The notes under the pieces are model-generated. The model did no database searches, was not told the origin of the DNA, and worked only from the letters and a program-made list of their open reading frames with translations. This document shows positions 1 to 8,094 of a DNA stretch of 64,000 bases, one piece after another (position 1 is the stretch's first letter; every line of letters starts with the position of its first letter). The translations under genes and the position numbers were made by a program. Source of the DNA: DASVRZ01 sp038228695 (GTDB lineage: Bacteria; Verrucomicrobiota; Verrucomicrobiia; Chthoniobacterales; DASVRZ01); contig JBBRPA010000013.1 of assembly GCA_038228695.1 (NCBI GenBank), positions 6,836 to 70,835 on the forward strand. Reading direction: 5' to 3'.

Positions 1-332
1 GCGATTGCCTCCGCCACGAGGGTATTTAACTCGCTCTCTGAGAGAGCTTTAGGCAAGTAGGCGTTGAGAATTTCCATCTCCGCTTTCTCCTTTGCGGCCA
101 GTTCTGGACGTCCGCCTTTTTCAAAACCTTCGACCGAGTCCTGCCGTTGTTTGACTTGTTTGCGGATCACTTGCATCGACTCGGGATCGTCCAGTTTGGC
201 ATCGGCGCCGCCCTTTTCGATCGAGGCGTTTTTCAACGCGGATTTGAGCAAACGAAGCACGGAAAGCCGGTCGGCCTCCCTAGCGCGCATCGCGTCTTTG
301 ATGTCGGAATCAATCTGGTCTTGGATGATCAT
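1..332 (-). CDS. yqeY: GatB/YqeY family protein, 3' end outside window
   Basis: Read on the minus strand from an ATG at 332, the frame stays open to the window edge (about 110 codons). It begins MIIQDQIDSDIKDAMRARE and continues with DRLSVLRLLKSALKNASIE, the characteristic N-terminus of YqeY-like proteins, which resemble the tRNA-binding tail of the GatB amidotransferase subunit. Family members are about 150 residues, so the last quarter is missing. The biochemical role is not settled; a link to tRNA amidation is inferred from the domain alone. It lies 12 bases downstream of a small coiled-coil gene on the same strand, so the two are probably cotranscribed. No strong Shine-Dalgarno sequence precedes the start. 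Confidence 0.85.
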   Translation of the reverse strand, partial: MIIQDQIDSDIKDAMRAREADRLSVLRLLKSALKNASIEKGGADAKLDDPESMQVIRKQVKQRQDSVEGFEKGGRPELAAKEKAEMEILNAYLPKALSESELNTLVAEAI

Positions 333-344
333 AAGAAGGGAAAT

Positions 345-635
345 TTACTGGGCGGCTGCGTTTTGTTGGCGGACCCGGCCTTTTTTGGTCTCGGCCGATT
401 CGCGAATTTTTGCGACCTCGTAGGCGAGCTGTTTTTGCAAACTCTCCATTTCGGAGAAATTGCCCCGGGCTTTTTCCTTAGCGATTTCGCCTTGGAGAAA
501 GAGTTCTTTTTCCGCGACTTTGGCCAGCGCGGCGGATTCGATTTCAGCGATTTCGTCTTTTTGGGATTCGGTCAGCACGACGCTGGGTGCCGTTTTTTGC
601 AGGCGCTCCATGGCGAGTTCGTAGGCGGATTTCAT
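345..635 (-). CDS. Small conserved coiled-coil protein of unknown function
   Basis: A 96-residue protein rich in Glu, Lys, Ala and Gln. Nearly all of it after residue 20 is predicted helix with heptad-like spacing (for example EIAEIESAALAKVAEKELF), so it is likely a soluble coiled coil. There is no signal peptide, membrane segment or catalytic motif. It directly precedes yqeY on the same strand with a 12-base gap, and this adjacency is the only hint of role. I do not recognise a named family with certainty. The opposite strand also has open frames here, but the composition and tight spacing to yqeY favour this one. Confidence 0.65.
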   Translation of the reverse strand: MKSAYELAMERLQKTAPSVVLTESQKDEIAEIESAALAKVAEKELFLQGEIAKEKARGNFSEMESLQKQLAYEVAKIRESAETKKGRVRQQNAAAQ

Positions 636-736
636 CGGACACCCAGTATAATGCGAGGTCGATTTCCTGCAATAAAAAGACCAAGTGCCGCCTTTTGGTT
701 CGCCTTTCTGGCATTCTTCCTGCGCAACGGCAGCCC

Positions 737-817
737 ATGTCGAAACGTTCAGGCGTCATGCTCATTGTGGTGGGATTGCTGGCTTGGTCGTATTTTGCCC
801 GGCCGGTCTATTCCTGA
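737..817 (+). pseudogene. Orphan signal-peptide-like ORF, probable 5' remnant
   Basis: A 26-codon frame starting MSKRSGVMLIVVGLLAW: two basic residues, then a hydrophobic core, then a TGA stop at 815-817. It looks like the N-terminal signal or anchor of an exported protein, but the frame ends at once. In another frame the alpha/beta-hydrolase-like remnant begins at the same point. The simplest reading is that a deletion joined the 5' end of one gene to the 3' end of another. It could instead be a genuine single-pass micropeptide; the sequence cannot decide. Confidence 0.3.
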
Positions 818-1203
818 CGACCGCCCTCGAACCGCGTATCCGCTGCGCCGTGGTCTCCGCTTATTTCAGCGATCGCGACACGGTCTTGAATGACCACGAA
901 ATCGATTTTCTCGACTGGCGCTTCCCGTATTCCACTTCCGTCTTGCGGGATGAAAACATCGCGGCGTTGATTTGTCCGCGACCACTTCAAATTCAATCTG
1001 GCACGCAGGATCAACTTTTTCCCGCCGCCGGGGGACGCGAAACCGCGGCCAAAACAGGGAACCTTTACGACAAACTTGGGGTCAAAACGAACTTCTCCTA
1101 TTACGAATTCACCGGCCGCCATGATTTCGAGGGCACCGCCGCGTGGAGTTTCCTCGAACAGCATTTCGCTCCACAGGAAATTGGCGGAGGGAGTGGGATT
1201 TGA
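817..1203 (+). pseudogene. Alpha/beta-hydrolase 3' remnant
   Basis: The frame from about 817 reads TTALEPRIRCAVVSAYF, then later GTQDQLFP and EFTGRHDF. This matches the C-terminal third of dienelactone-hydrolase or acetyl-esterase-like alpha/beta hydrolases: the strand after the nucleophile elbow, the acid-bearing loop (Asp in GTQD) and the catalytic His (GRHD). The N-terminal part with the GxSxG elbow is absent, and the codons just upstream do not look protein-like. The stop at 1201-1203 lies inside the tRNA-Ser gene on the opposite strand. I call it a truncated, probably non-functional gene. Confidence 0.6.
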
Positions 1204-1270
1204 ACCCACGGAGGCTTGTGACCTCTCCGGTTTTCAAGACCGGTGCAATAAACCGCTCTACCATCCCTCC
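1182..1270 (-). tRNA. tRNA-Ser (anticodon UGA), CCA encoded
   Basis: On the minus strand the acceptor GGAGGGA (1270-1264) pairs with TCCCTCC (1192-1186). The discriminator G and an encoded CCA end at 1182. The anticodon arm is CCGGT-CTTGAAA-ACCGG, giving anticodon TGA. A variable arm (GAGGTCACAAGCCTC) identifies the class II serine tRNA. The T arm is GTGGG-TTCAAAT-CCCAC. It reads UCA and, by wobble, other UCN codons. No tRNA neighbour is visible. A decayed hydrolase frame runs into its 3' half on the other strand. Confidence 0.95.
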
Positions 1271-1410
1271 GTTTCTGACTGCGCCAGATTAGCCCAGTTT
1301 AATTAAACGACAAGTCGCAATCACCCGGCTTTGCGCTCTTGCTGTTCCCCCGTTTCTGTCGCAAACTAACCTCGCGCCAAATACCGCGCTTTAACAACTC
1401 ACACACCCTT

Positions 1411-1695
1411 ATGAACATTAAAAAATCCCTCGTCATCATCGCCACGGCAGCCAGCCTGAACTTCACCGCTGCGTTCGCCGCTGGCCCCAGTTCTTACCAA
1501 GTCACCGCACCCATTGTCGCGGTCACCGATACCATGATTACCGTGCAAAAAGGCAAGGAACGCTTTGAAATCGCGCGCGACGCCAGCACGAAAGTCACTG
1601 GCGAACTGAAAGTCGGGAGCAAAGTCACTATCTACTACAAGATGACGGCCGCGAGCATCGAAGCCAAAGCGGATAAAGCCGCTGCCAAGCCCTAA
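1411..1695 (+). CDS. Small exported protein with DUF5666-like beta domain
   Basis: A 94-residue protein from the ATG at 1411. Residues 1-23 form a clear signal peptide (MNIKKSLVIIATAASLNF, then an AFA-A type cleavage site). The mature part, YQVTAPIVAVTDTMITVQKG followed by a basic strand and a VGSKVTIYY strand, resembles the small beta-barrel repeats of DUF5666-type proteins. It ends in an Ala/Lys-rich tail. It is probably a periplasmic protein; the ligand is unknown. An in-frame upstream ATG at 1339 exists but would bury the signal peptide. The stop overlaps the convergent PAP2 gene by a few bases. Confidence 0.7.
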   Translation: MNIKKSLVIIATAASLNFTAAFAAGPSSYQVTAPIVAVTDTMITVQKGKERFEIARDASTKVTGELKVGSKVTIYYKMTAASIEAKADKAAAKP

Positions 1696-2399
1696 ACGCT
1701 GGTTTCTCCATTCTCAACGCCAGACCGCTCGTCCGCAAGGGCTGGCGGTCTTGCTTTTTCGAGGCACCACCACGCGACGACGACTCCGATCCACGCACCG
1801 AAACAGACGTCCGAAAGGTGATGCGCATCAATTATCATCCGGCTTAATGCCATTACGACCGCAGGGACGAACCAAAGCCACGCGGCAGGTCGGCGCCGCA
1901 ATCCGAGCACAGCTAGAAAGCCGACCGCCGTCGCGGTGTGTCCGCTCGGGAACGACGCGAATTTATTTTTGCCGAGAAGCCATTTCCCCTCGTGACGAAG
2001 TCCATACCAGCCGGGAGCAACCGCCTTGTTATTCGGACGAGTCCGGCCCGTGGTCAGACGCAGCGAATTGGCCGCTAGTCCCGCGAGCGTCGAGGCGATC
2101 ATCATGAGCGCGACGAGGCGAAAGAGCGTCCTTCGTTTTTTCCACCAGGCCCAAACTAGAAACGGCAACGCCGACGCCATCAGCCATGGCCAATCGCCAA
2201 AATTGGAGATCACGCCCGCCACGTTTTTCAAACCCTTCGTCCGATGCTCTGCAAGGAAACGCATGGCCGCGTCATCGCAAAGAAATGTGAGCCCACAGAG
2301 TGCGCCGAGCGCGAGGAACAGGAGAATCGCCCCGCGGCGTTGCAGCCCGGCAGCGGTTTGCGTTTGCCTTGCGGCATTTTCCTCGTTAGGGCTGATCAT
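1692..2399 (-). CDS. PAP2-family membrane phosphatase
   Basis: A 235-residue integral membrane protein with about five hydrophobic segments. It carries the three-part phosphatidic-acid phosphatase signature: RLTTGRTRP (motif 1, about 115-123), FPSGHTATA (motif 2, about 147-155) and SRMIIDAHHLSD (motif 3, about 182-193, with the catalytic His). Family members dephosphorylate lipid phosphates such as undecaprenyl or phosphatidylglycerol phosphate at the inner membrane; the substrate here is not determined. The start at 2399 is chosen because AAAGGCGGG lies just upstream. It is divergent from the GT39 gene with a 37-base intergenic region, suggesting shared regulation in envelope lipid or glycan metabolism. 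Confidence 0.9.
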   Translation of the reverse strand: MISPNEENAARQTQTAAGLQRRGAILLFLALGALCGLTFLCDDAAMRFLAEHRTKGLKNVAGVISNFGDWPWLMASALPFLVWAWWKKRRTLFRLVALMMIASTLAGLAANSLRLTTGRTRPNNKAVAPGWYGLRHEGKWLLGKNKFASFPSGHTATAVGFLAVLGLRRRPAAWLWFVPAVVMALSRMIIDAHHLSDVCFGAWIGVVVAWWCLEKARPPALADERSGVENGETSV

Positions 2400-2436
2400 C
2401 CCGCCTTTGTAGCAGAATTCCCGGAAACCGCCACGC

Positions 2437-3861
2437 ATGACCGCCGATTTCATCTCCCGTCCAACTTGGCGGCACTATCTCCTGCTCTTTTTTGCGGCGG
2501 CAGGATTCCACTTCGCGGGGACGTGGTCGTTGCCGTTGATCGACCGCGACGAACCGCGTTTCGCCGAGGCCTCGCGGGAAATGATCGAGCGGCAGGATTT
2601 CGTAGTGCCGTATTGCAACAACAAATACCGCTTCGACAAGCCTCCCCTCACCTATTGGTTGCAAAGTTCGGCTTACCGATTATTCGGCGAAAATGAAGCC
2701 GCCGCGCGCCTTCCATCCGTTCTCGCCGCCGCCGCGGTGGCCGTCATTTTGCTCGCTTGGGGCAGCCGCCTAAAAGATGCCTCGCTCGGCTGGAAAGCGG
2801 CGTTGATTTTTTCCACCAGCCTACAGGTCGCACTTCACGCGAAGGCCGCCGTCGCCGACATGCTCCTTGTCCTCTTCGTCACTCTAGCAGCGTGGGCCGG
2901 TTGGGAACTGGCACGGGCCGGTTCTCGAATCGTGCTCTGGTGGATGGTATTTTTCGGGGCGCTGGCCCTCGGATTTCTTGCCAAGGGCCCCGTGGCCTGG
3001 CTGCCACTCATCCCGGTGGCGCTCCGCATCCGTTCGGGAAAAATGGGCGCCAGTTTCCTTGGCGGAATCCTTCTCATGACCGGGCTCGTCGCGCTCTGGG
3101 GCGTCCCCGCCCTCGAGCGGACCAACGGGCAATTTTTCAACGTCGGTATCGGCAAACACGTCGTCGGACGGTCTGTCGCCACCATGGAGGGCCACGGGGC
3201 AAAAGGTCTGCTCGGTTATTTCGCCACTTTGCCATTTTATTTCGTGACCATTTTCGCTTCCTTCGCCCCTTGGTCGTGGTTTCTGCCTCGCCTCGCCCGC
3301 CATTGGAAGACCCTCCGGACGGGTGCCTGTGACCTCTACCTGCTGGGCCTAGTGGTTCTCTACTTCGGAGTTTTCACCCTCGTGAAAACCAAGTTGCCGC
3401 ATTACACCCTGCCGGCCTTCCCCATGTTGGCCTTGCTGGTCGGCAACGCCCTTGGCCCGGGGCAAGTGCGCCGGTTCGCCATCGGCATGGCGGTCGTGTT
3501 GCTCACGCTGGCCCTCGCCGTTTTTCCCTTCGCCTCGCGACTTTTTCCCGCGCCTTCGCTCGCCGCCCAAAGCGCGTCCGTTTTGAAACCGGAAATGGAG
3601 TTCGCGAGCATCGATTTCGTTGAGCCCAGCCTTTATTGGTCGTTCCGCAAATACGTCCGCGGTTTCCATCGCGAGGTCGATCTCCGGAAAGCCCCCAAAT
3701 GGATGGAAAAAAGCGGGCCACGTTTTTACATATTGCCCACGGATGAAATTGCCCGCGTGTTTCCGCAGCCCGATCCGGCCTGGAAAATTTTCCGCCATCG
3801 CGGGCTCAATTTCGCCAAGGGCACCCGCACGGATCTGACGATGTTAGTCAAGACCAACTAA
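2437..3861 (+). CDS. Glycosyltransferase family 39 (ArnT-like) membrane protein
   Basis: A 474-residue polytopic protein. The first periplasmic loop contains LPLIDRDEPRFAEASREM, the DE-containing motif typical of GT39/ArnT-type lipid-phosphate-sugar transferases, followed by KYRFDKPPLTYWL. About ten membrane segments follow, then a C-terminal soluble domain from about residue 370. Such enzymes move a sugar from a polyprenyl-phosphate carrier onto lipid A, protein or another glycan on the periplasmic face. The acceptor cannot be told from sequence. It is divergent from a PAP2 phosphatase, which often acts on the polyprenyl carriers such enzymes use, so a shared envelope-glycan role is plausible. 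Confidence 0.88.
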   Translation: MTADFISRPTWRHYLLLFFAAAGFHFAGTWSLPLIDRDEPRFAEASREMIERQDFVVPYCNNKYRFDKPPLTYWLQSSAYRLFGENEAAARLPSVLAAAAVAVILLAWGSRLKDASLGWKAALIFSTSLQVALHAKAAVADMLLVLFVTLAAWAGWELARAGSRIVLWWMVFFGALALGFLAKGPVAWLPLIPVALRIRSGKMGASFLGGILLMTGLVALWGVPALERTNGQFFNVGIGKHVVGRSVATMEGHGAKGLLGYFATLPFYFVTIFASFAPWSWFLPRLARHWKTLRTGACDLYLLGLVVLYFGVFTLVKTKLPHYTLPAFPMLALLVGNALGPGQVRRFAIGMAVVLLTLALAVFPFASRLFPAPSLAAQSASVLKPEMEFASIDFVEPSLYWSFRKYVRGFHREVDLRKAPKWMEKSGPRFYILPTDEIARVFPQPDPAWKIFRHRGLNFAKGTRTDLTMLVKTN

Positions 3862-3923
3862 CTCAGCTAACGCAGCAAGTTTTTCTCATTTCCCAAAGGC
3901 TGTCCACGGTGTATCGTCACTCC

Positions 3924-4595
3924 ATGAATCGTCTGCGGCTTCTCGCTGTCCTTTTTGTTTTCACGACCTCTCTGCATGCCGATCTCGTCATCGTGCAAGA
4001 CGTGGACGCGGTCGGCCAAAAACTCACCATGACCATGAAAACCAAAGGCTCTCTCATGCGCGTCGATGTGAACCCGCAGATGAGCATGATTATCGACGGA
4101 GCAACCGGTGATATGAAAACCCTCATGCACGAGCAGAAAATGTTCATGACGATGAACGTGGAATCGATGAAGGGCATGATTGCCGCCGCCACGAAAACCA
4201 CCGATCCTAACGTCAAGCCCATCATCAAGCCGCTCGGCAACCACGAAAAAATTAACGGCTTCGACACCGAGGAATATCTCATGACGCAGGGCGACGTGAC
4301 CTCCCATCTCTGGATTGCAAAGAACCATCCGCACTACGAAGCGTTTGTGAAAGCGATGGAAACGATGCGCAAAGGGCCGATCGGACAAATGAATCCACAG
4401 ATGCAAATGGACATGAGCCAGCTTCCAGGCATGCCGTTGAAATCCATCGTGGAAATGAACGGCAAAACCACCGCAACAAGTATGATCCGGTCCGTCGATG
4501 AAACGGAATTGCCTCTAACCGATTTCGAAGCTCCCGCCGATTATAAAGTGTTCTCCATGCCTGCGATGGGGCCCGCGAAACCCGATTCGCCATAA
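3924..4595 (+). CDS. Exported DUF4412 protein
   Basis: A 223-residue protein with signal peptide MNRLRLLAVLFVFTTSLHA (1-19). The mature part starts LVIVQDVDAVGQKLTMTMK and continues with alternating strands rich in Met and Lys (RVDVNPQMSMIID, TLMHEQKMFMTM), which fits DUF4412. In this family a VQxVDGxGQ-type N-terminus precedes a LolA/LppX-like antiparallel sheet, so a periplasmic lipid or ligand binder is an inference. The unusually high Met content (M-rich strands near 60-85 and 150-175) might bind soft metals, but no defined site is visible. An ATG 15 bases upstream is possible; the chosen start places the signal peptide best. Confidence 0.75.
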   Translation: MNRLRLLAVLFVFTTSLHADLVIVQDVDAVGQKLTMTMKTKGSLMRVDVNPQMSMIIDGATGDMKTLMHEQKMFMTMNVESMKGMIAAATKTTDPNVKPIIKPLGNHEKINGFDTEEYLMTQGDVTSHLWIAKNHPHYEAFVKAMETMRKGPIGQMNPQMQMDMSQLPGMPLKSIVEMNGKTTATSMIRSVDETELPLTDFEAPADYKVFSMPAMGPAKPDSP

Positions 4596-4616
4596 ACCAA
4601 CGTCGGGAGGTTTCCC

Positions 4617-5180
4617 ATGGAACTCGTTCTCGCCTCCACCTCACCACGAAGAATCGACCTCCTCACCGCGATGGGGAGACCCTTCCGCGTCGTCGCCCCC
4701 GGCTGTGAGGAAAGTGTCGCCGGCCATTTTACGCCCCGCGAACTCTCCCTCCTCAACGCCAAACGCAAATCCCACGCCGTCGCTGCGTTTGCCCCCACCG
4801 CAATCGTCATCGGCGCCGACACCGTCGTTGCGCTCGACGGCGAATGCATCGGCAAACCCGCCGACCTGGACGAAGCCCGCCGAATGCTCCGCAAACTCAG
4901 CGGCCGCACGCATCAGGTCGTCACCAGCGTTTGGATTTCGCGCCTCCATCCGTTTCACATGGCCGCCTTCACGGAAATCAGCGACGTCACTTTTCGCCCC
5001 TTAAGTGCGCGCGAAATCGACGAGTATTTGAAAAAAATCGACCCGCTCGACAAGGCCGGTGGCTATGCCGCGCAGGAGTTTCGCGATGAGATCATTTCGT
5101 CAATCGACGGCGCGCTCAGCAATGTCATCGGCCTGCCCACCGAGGCGCTTGAACCAGCACTCGAGAATTTTTACGACTGA
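4617..5180 (+). CDS. maf: Maf-like nucleotide pyrophosphatase
   Basis: A 187-residue protein, normal for the family. ASTSPRRIDLLTAMG at residues 6-20 is the Maf signature, and IGADTVVALDGECIGKP (about 63-79) and GGYAAQEF (about 145-152) are the other conserved blocks. Maf/YhdE enzymes hydrolyse dTTP, UTP or modified NTPs to monophosphates and are thought to keep non-canonical nucleotides out of nucleic acids. GGGAGG seven bases before the ATG is one of the best ribosome-binding sites in the window. The downstream epimerase gene begins six bases after the stop, so the two are very likely cotranscribed. Confidence 0.93.
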   Translation: MELVLASTSPRRIDLLTAMGRPFRVVAPGCEESVAGHFTPRELSLLNAKRKSHAVAAFAPTAIVIGADTVVALDGECIGKPADLDEARRMLRKLSGRTHQVVTSVWISRLHPFHMAAFTEISDVTFRPLSAREIDEYLKKIDPLDKAGGYAAQEFRDEIISSIDGALSNVIGLPTEALEPALENFYD

Positions 5181-5186
5181 ACCTCG

Positions 5187-6041
5187 TTGGAACGGAAAAT
5201 CCTCATTGTCGGCTGCGGCTACATCGGTCGCGAAGTCGCCCGCTTCTTCCACGATTCCGGTTGGTTAGTTAGCGCCTGGACGAGTTCGCCCGCCTCCGCC
5301 GCGCGCGAAGCCGAGTCTGGTTTCCGGGTTTCCGCCGTGGACATTCGCGATGCGGAACTCGTCCGCCGCATCGGGGAACGGGACGGCCCCTTCGATTGGG
5401 TAGTGAACTGCGTTAGCTCGGGCGGCGGCGATGCGGAACGCTACCGCGAAATCTATCTGAACGGCACTACTAACATTCTCCGTTCCCTCGTTTTCGGCCG
5501 GATCCTTTACACGAGCAGCACCTCCGTTTACGGACAAACCGACGGCAGCGAAGTCACCGAAGAAAGCCCGACGGAAACCTCCACCGCCACCGGGCGAATC
5601 CTGCGCGAGACCGAAGAGTTGGTCCTCGCCCGAGGCGGCATCGTCACCCGACTAGCTGGCATTTACGGTCCTAGCCGCGGCGCGATGCTGCGGCGTTTCC
5701 AAGCTGGCGAATCCACTCTCGATGGCGACGGCGAACGCTGGCTGAACACGATCCATCGCGATGACGCCGTAGCCGCCATCGCCGACCTCATTTCAACCGA
5801 ATCCGCGACCGGACTCTACAACGTGGCCGACAACGGCGGCATCACCCAGCTAGCGGCCTTCAAATTCCTCGCCAAAAAACTCAAGCGTCCCCTCCCGCCA
5901 TCCGTCCCGCCGAATCCGGCACGCAAACGCGGCTTTTCCAACAAACAAGTTTCCAACGCTAAATTGCGCCATCTCGGCTGGACCGCACAATTCCCCACTT
6001 TCCTCGACGGTCTCTCCGCTCCACTCTCGCATGCTGAATAA
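5187..6041 (+). CDS. NAD-dependent epimerase/dehydratase (SDR family)
   Basis: A 284-residue Rossmann-fold protein. GCGYIGREVARFF (about 8-20) is the NAD(P)-binding GxGxxG loop, and YTSSTSVYGQTDG (about 109-121) carries the SxxSVYG form of the active-site region. A C-terminal helical segment closes it. It resembles extended-SDR nucleotide-sugar epimerases of the YeeZ kind, whose substrates are mostly unknown. It starts with TTG (5187), chosen because the glycine loop follows at the normal distance and there is no better ATG. It follows maf by six bases. The 3' end overlaps the convergent ATP-grasp gene by 83 bases. Confidence 0.85.
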   Translation: MERKILIVGCGYIGREVARFFHDSGWLVSAWTSSPASAAREAESGFRVSAVDIRDAELVRRIGERDGPFDWVVNCVSSGGGDAERYREIYLNGTTNILRSLVFGRILYTSSTSVYGQTDGSEVTEESPTETSTATGRILRETEELVLARGGIVTRLAGIYGPSRGAMLRRFQAGESTLDGDGERWLNTIHRDDAVAAIADLISTESATGLYNVADNGGITQLAAFKFLAKKLKRPLPPSVPPNPARKRGFSNKQVSNAKLRHLGWTAQFPTFLDGLSAPLSHAE

Positions 6042-6876
6042 TACATCTTAGTGCCGCTCGCAGATCTTCCACACTTCCCTCGCACATCAAAGAACCTCCC
6101 AATCGGGGGTTGATCTCAAAAACGACGATTTTCCCTTGGGCATCTAACAGAAAATCGAAATTGCACGGTCCTGAAAATTCTAACGGCTGTAAAAATGTTT
6201 CTAGCTCACTAACAAACGACGACGGCATTTCAACGCGTTTGGGAAATTTGGCCGTGATTGATCTCCGAATCACTCGTGCCTCTTCATGTTCGTAAACATA
6301 GACGCAGTGCCACAAAACCCGACCCTTTTTACAAACGCAATACGCCGCATATTGCCGCAACGAAGGAATAAATCTCTGCACAATATATGGCGCCCGAACA
6401 AATATTTTTCGCGCCAATACTTCCTTGGCCTCTTCGAGTGACAAGACAATTTCAATCCCGTTTCCTGCGTTTAAATTCGTCCGTTTTATAACGCAGGGAA
6501 AACTGGCCTCTTCGATGGAGCGAAATATTTCCGGAGAACGATCCTCGCAGCCGATCGAACGCACGTAATCCGCAAAGACCGCCTTATCCCGCAACGTTTT
6601 CAACGCCTTATCACTCGGAGCCAATGTCCTAAAATCACCCGGGCGCGACGCGATATGATCCTCCATTAACGGAATCACCACCGTCCGCATTTTACGATTT
6701 TTCCTAGCAGGTATTTCGTTCGCTTTCTGAACCTGCAACACCTCCCCAACCTCGGATGTTTTTTCCCAAACCGCCGCCTCGGGAGCCAGTGCGCGCATCC
6801 ACTCGCGGCTATGCGCCCCAAAAATCACCACACGAACCCTCCGTTTTCGAAAAAGTCCGCGTAACCACAACAACAT
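5959..6876 (-). CDS. ATP-grasp family protein of unknown substrate, AT-richer than neighbours
   Basis: A 305-residue protein. The N-terminal 50 residues are a small alpha/beta domain (RVVIFGAHSREWM). The middle FPCVIKRTNLNAGNGIEIV (about 130-148) is the ATP-grasp lysine and glycine-loop strand, and FDFLLDAQGKIVVFEINPRLGGS (about 242-264) contains the Mg-ligand EINPR motif. ATP-grasp enzymes ligate a carboxylate to an amine or thiol through an acyl phosphate. This looks like the single-domain carbamoyl-phosphate-synthase-like or peptide-ligase type. The gene is visibly richer in A and T than both flanks and shares no operon. AAAAGG precedes the start by three bases. Its last 27 codons overlap the epimerase gene on the other strand. 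Confidence 0.75.
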   Translation of the reverse strand: MLLWLRGLFRKRRVRVVIFGAHSREWMRALAPEAAVWEKTSEVGEVLQVQKANEIPARKNRKMRTVVIPLMEDHIASRPGDFRTLAPSDKALKTLRDKAVFADYVRSIGCEDRSPEIFRSIEEASFPCVIKRTNLNAGNGIEIVLSLEEAKEVLARKIFVRAPYIVQRFIPSLRQYAAYCVCKKGRVLWHCVYVYEHEEARVIRRSITAKFPKRVEMPSSFVSELETFLQPLEFSGPCNFDFLLDAQGKIVVFEINPRLGGSLMCEGSVEDLRAALRCIIQHARVERRDRRGKWGIVRSSRDGAI

Positions 6877-6966
6877 CGCCTTTTCTATTCAGATAGAATC
6901 CAACACGGCGATAGAATTTTTATCGCTGCCTAATTCACTGATGAGAGGGCAACCCAGGATCGGCGT

Positions 6967-8079
6967 TTATTCGAGCCGGCCTTCGATCAATCCTAAAGGA
7001 AGCGCGGCGGGTTGCTCGGGTTTGGACTCGATGGTGACACTCTGTTTCGAATCGGAGGATTTCTCGAAGGCGTGCATCACTTCTAGGGCGTGGTAGGCAA
7101 GCGCGCCACTTGAGCGATGCGGATGTTTTCCGCCGCTGAGAATCGCGTAGGCCATGTCGGCTGCACCGATGCTGCGACTGTTTTCCGCATACTTGTGGCT
7201 GAGGGCCTGCTCGCGCCATTCACCGGAAGTCGGGGTCCACACTTCGACAGGTCCGCCAAAGGTGTTAGGATCGGGCACCTTCATCGATCCTTCGGTGCCG
7301 TAGAGTTCAATCGGAGAGTGTCCGTGACGTCGGACATCGAAAGAGATCGTCATCGTTACCACCGCACCGGAGTGGAACGTAAGCGTGCCAGAGCAATGAG
7401 TCGGAACTGAAACCGGGAGAATTTTTCCAAACTGTTCCTTGCAGGTGGCGATCCGCTCCGCATAGGCCCGACTGGTCACCGCGATGACTTCCTTCACCGG
7501 GCCTAGGAGATGAACTAGCGCCGTGATGTAGTAGGGGCCCATGTCGAACATGGGACCTGCGCCTTGTTCATAAAAGAACGCGGGGTTCGGATGCCAGCTT
7601 TCCGGGCCACTTGCCAACATGAAGGCAGTGCCGCTAACCACTTTGCCGATCCAGCCGTCATCGACGATTTTGCGACTGGTCTGAAGTCCGGCCCCGAGAA
7701 ACGTATCGGGCGCGCAGCCAACCATAAGGCCTTTTTCCTTGGCGAGATCGATGACTTGCTTGGCGTCTTTGAGGTGCACGGCCAGCGGTTTCTCACAATG
7801 CACGTGTTTGCCAGCATTCAGCGCGGCCAGACTCACCTCTGCGTGGACAGCCGGGATTGTTAGGTTAATGACTAGATCAACGTCCGGATTGGCGAGCAAT
7901 TCCTCGACCGTTTGGGCGAGGCAGGCGTTTTCCGTTGCTTTCACAACAGCAGCTTCCATGTTTAAATCCGCACAGGCAACGACTTCGAGAATCTCGAACA
8001 TTTTAGCACCGTTAAAGTAGGCCTGCGAAATGTTACCGCAGCCGATGATCCCGATTCTGATTTTTGATTTTGTTGCCAT
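6967..8079 (-). CDS. Gfo/Idh/MocA family oxidoreductase
   Basis: A 370-residue protein. RIGIIGCGNISQAYF at residues 7-21 is the NAD(P)-binding loop, and HVHCEKPLAV (about 92-101) carries the EKP motif whose lysine is catalytic in this family. The C-terminal sheet domain contains GPMFDMGPYYI and LYGTEGSM, as in sugar dehydrogenases. Members oxidise or reduce sugars, inositols or related compounds; the substrate here is open. The gene lies 15 bases downstream of a sugar-phosphate-isomerase-like gene on the same strand, a frequent partner in inositol- and sugar-degradation operons. The AraC regulator beyond that gene probably controls both. Confidence 0.9.
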   Translation of the reverse strand: MATKSKIRIGIIGCGNISQAYFNGAKMFEILEVVACADLNMEAAVVKATENACLAQTVEELLANPDVDLVINLTIPAVHAEVSLAALNAGKHVHCEKPLAVHLKDAKQVIDLAKEKGLMVGCAPDTFLGAGLQTSRKIVDDGWIGKVVSGTAFMLASGPESWHPNPAFFYEQGAGPMFDMGPYYITALVHLLGPVKEVIAVTSRAYAERIATCKEQFGKILPVSVPTHCSGTLTFHSGAVVTMTISFDVRRHGHSPIELYGTEGSMKVPDPNTFGGPVEVWTPTSGEWREQALSHKYAENSRSIGAADMAYAILSGGKHPHRSSGALAYHALEVMHAFEKSSDSKQSVTIESKPEQPAALPLGLIEGRLE

Positions 8080-8094
8080 AAAAGAGATAATTAA

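Noticed and set aside
808..1209. Minus-strand open frame across the hydrolase remnant
   Set aside because: The plus strand has recognisable hydrolase blocks with catalytic Asp and His; the minus frame has none and overlaps the tRNA.
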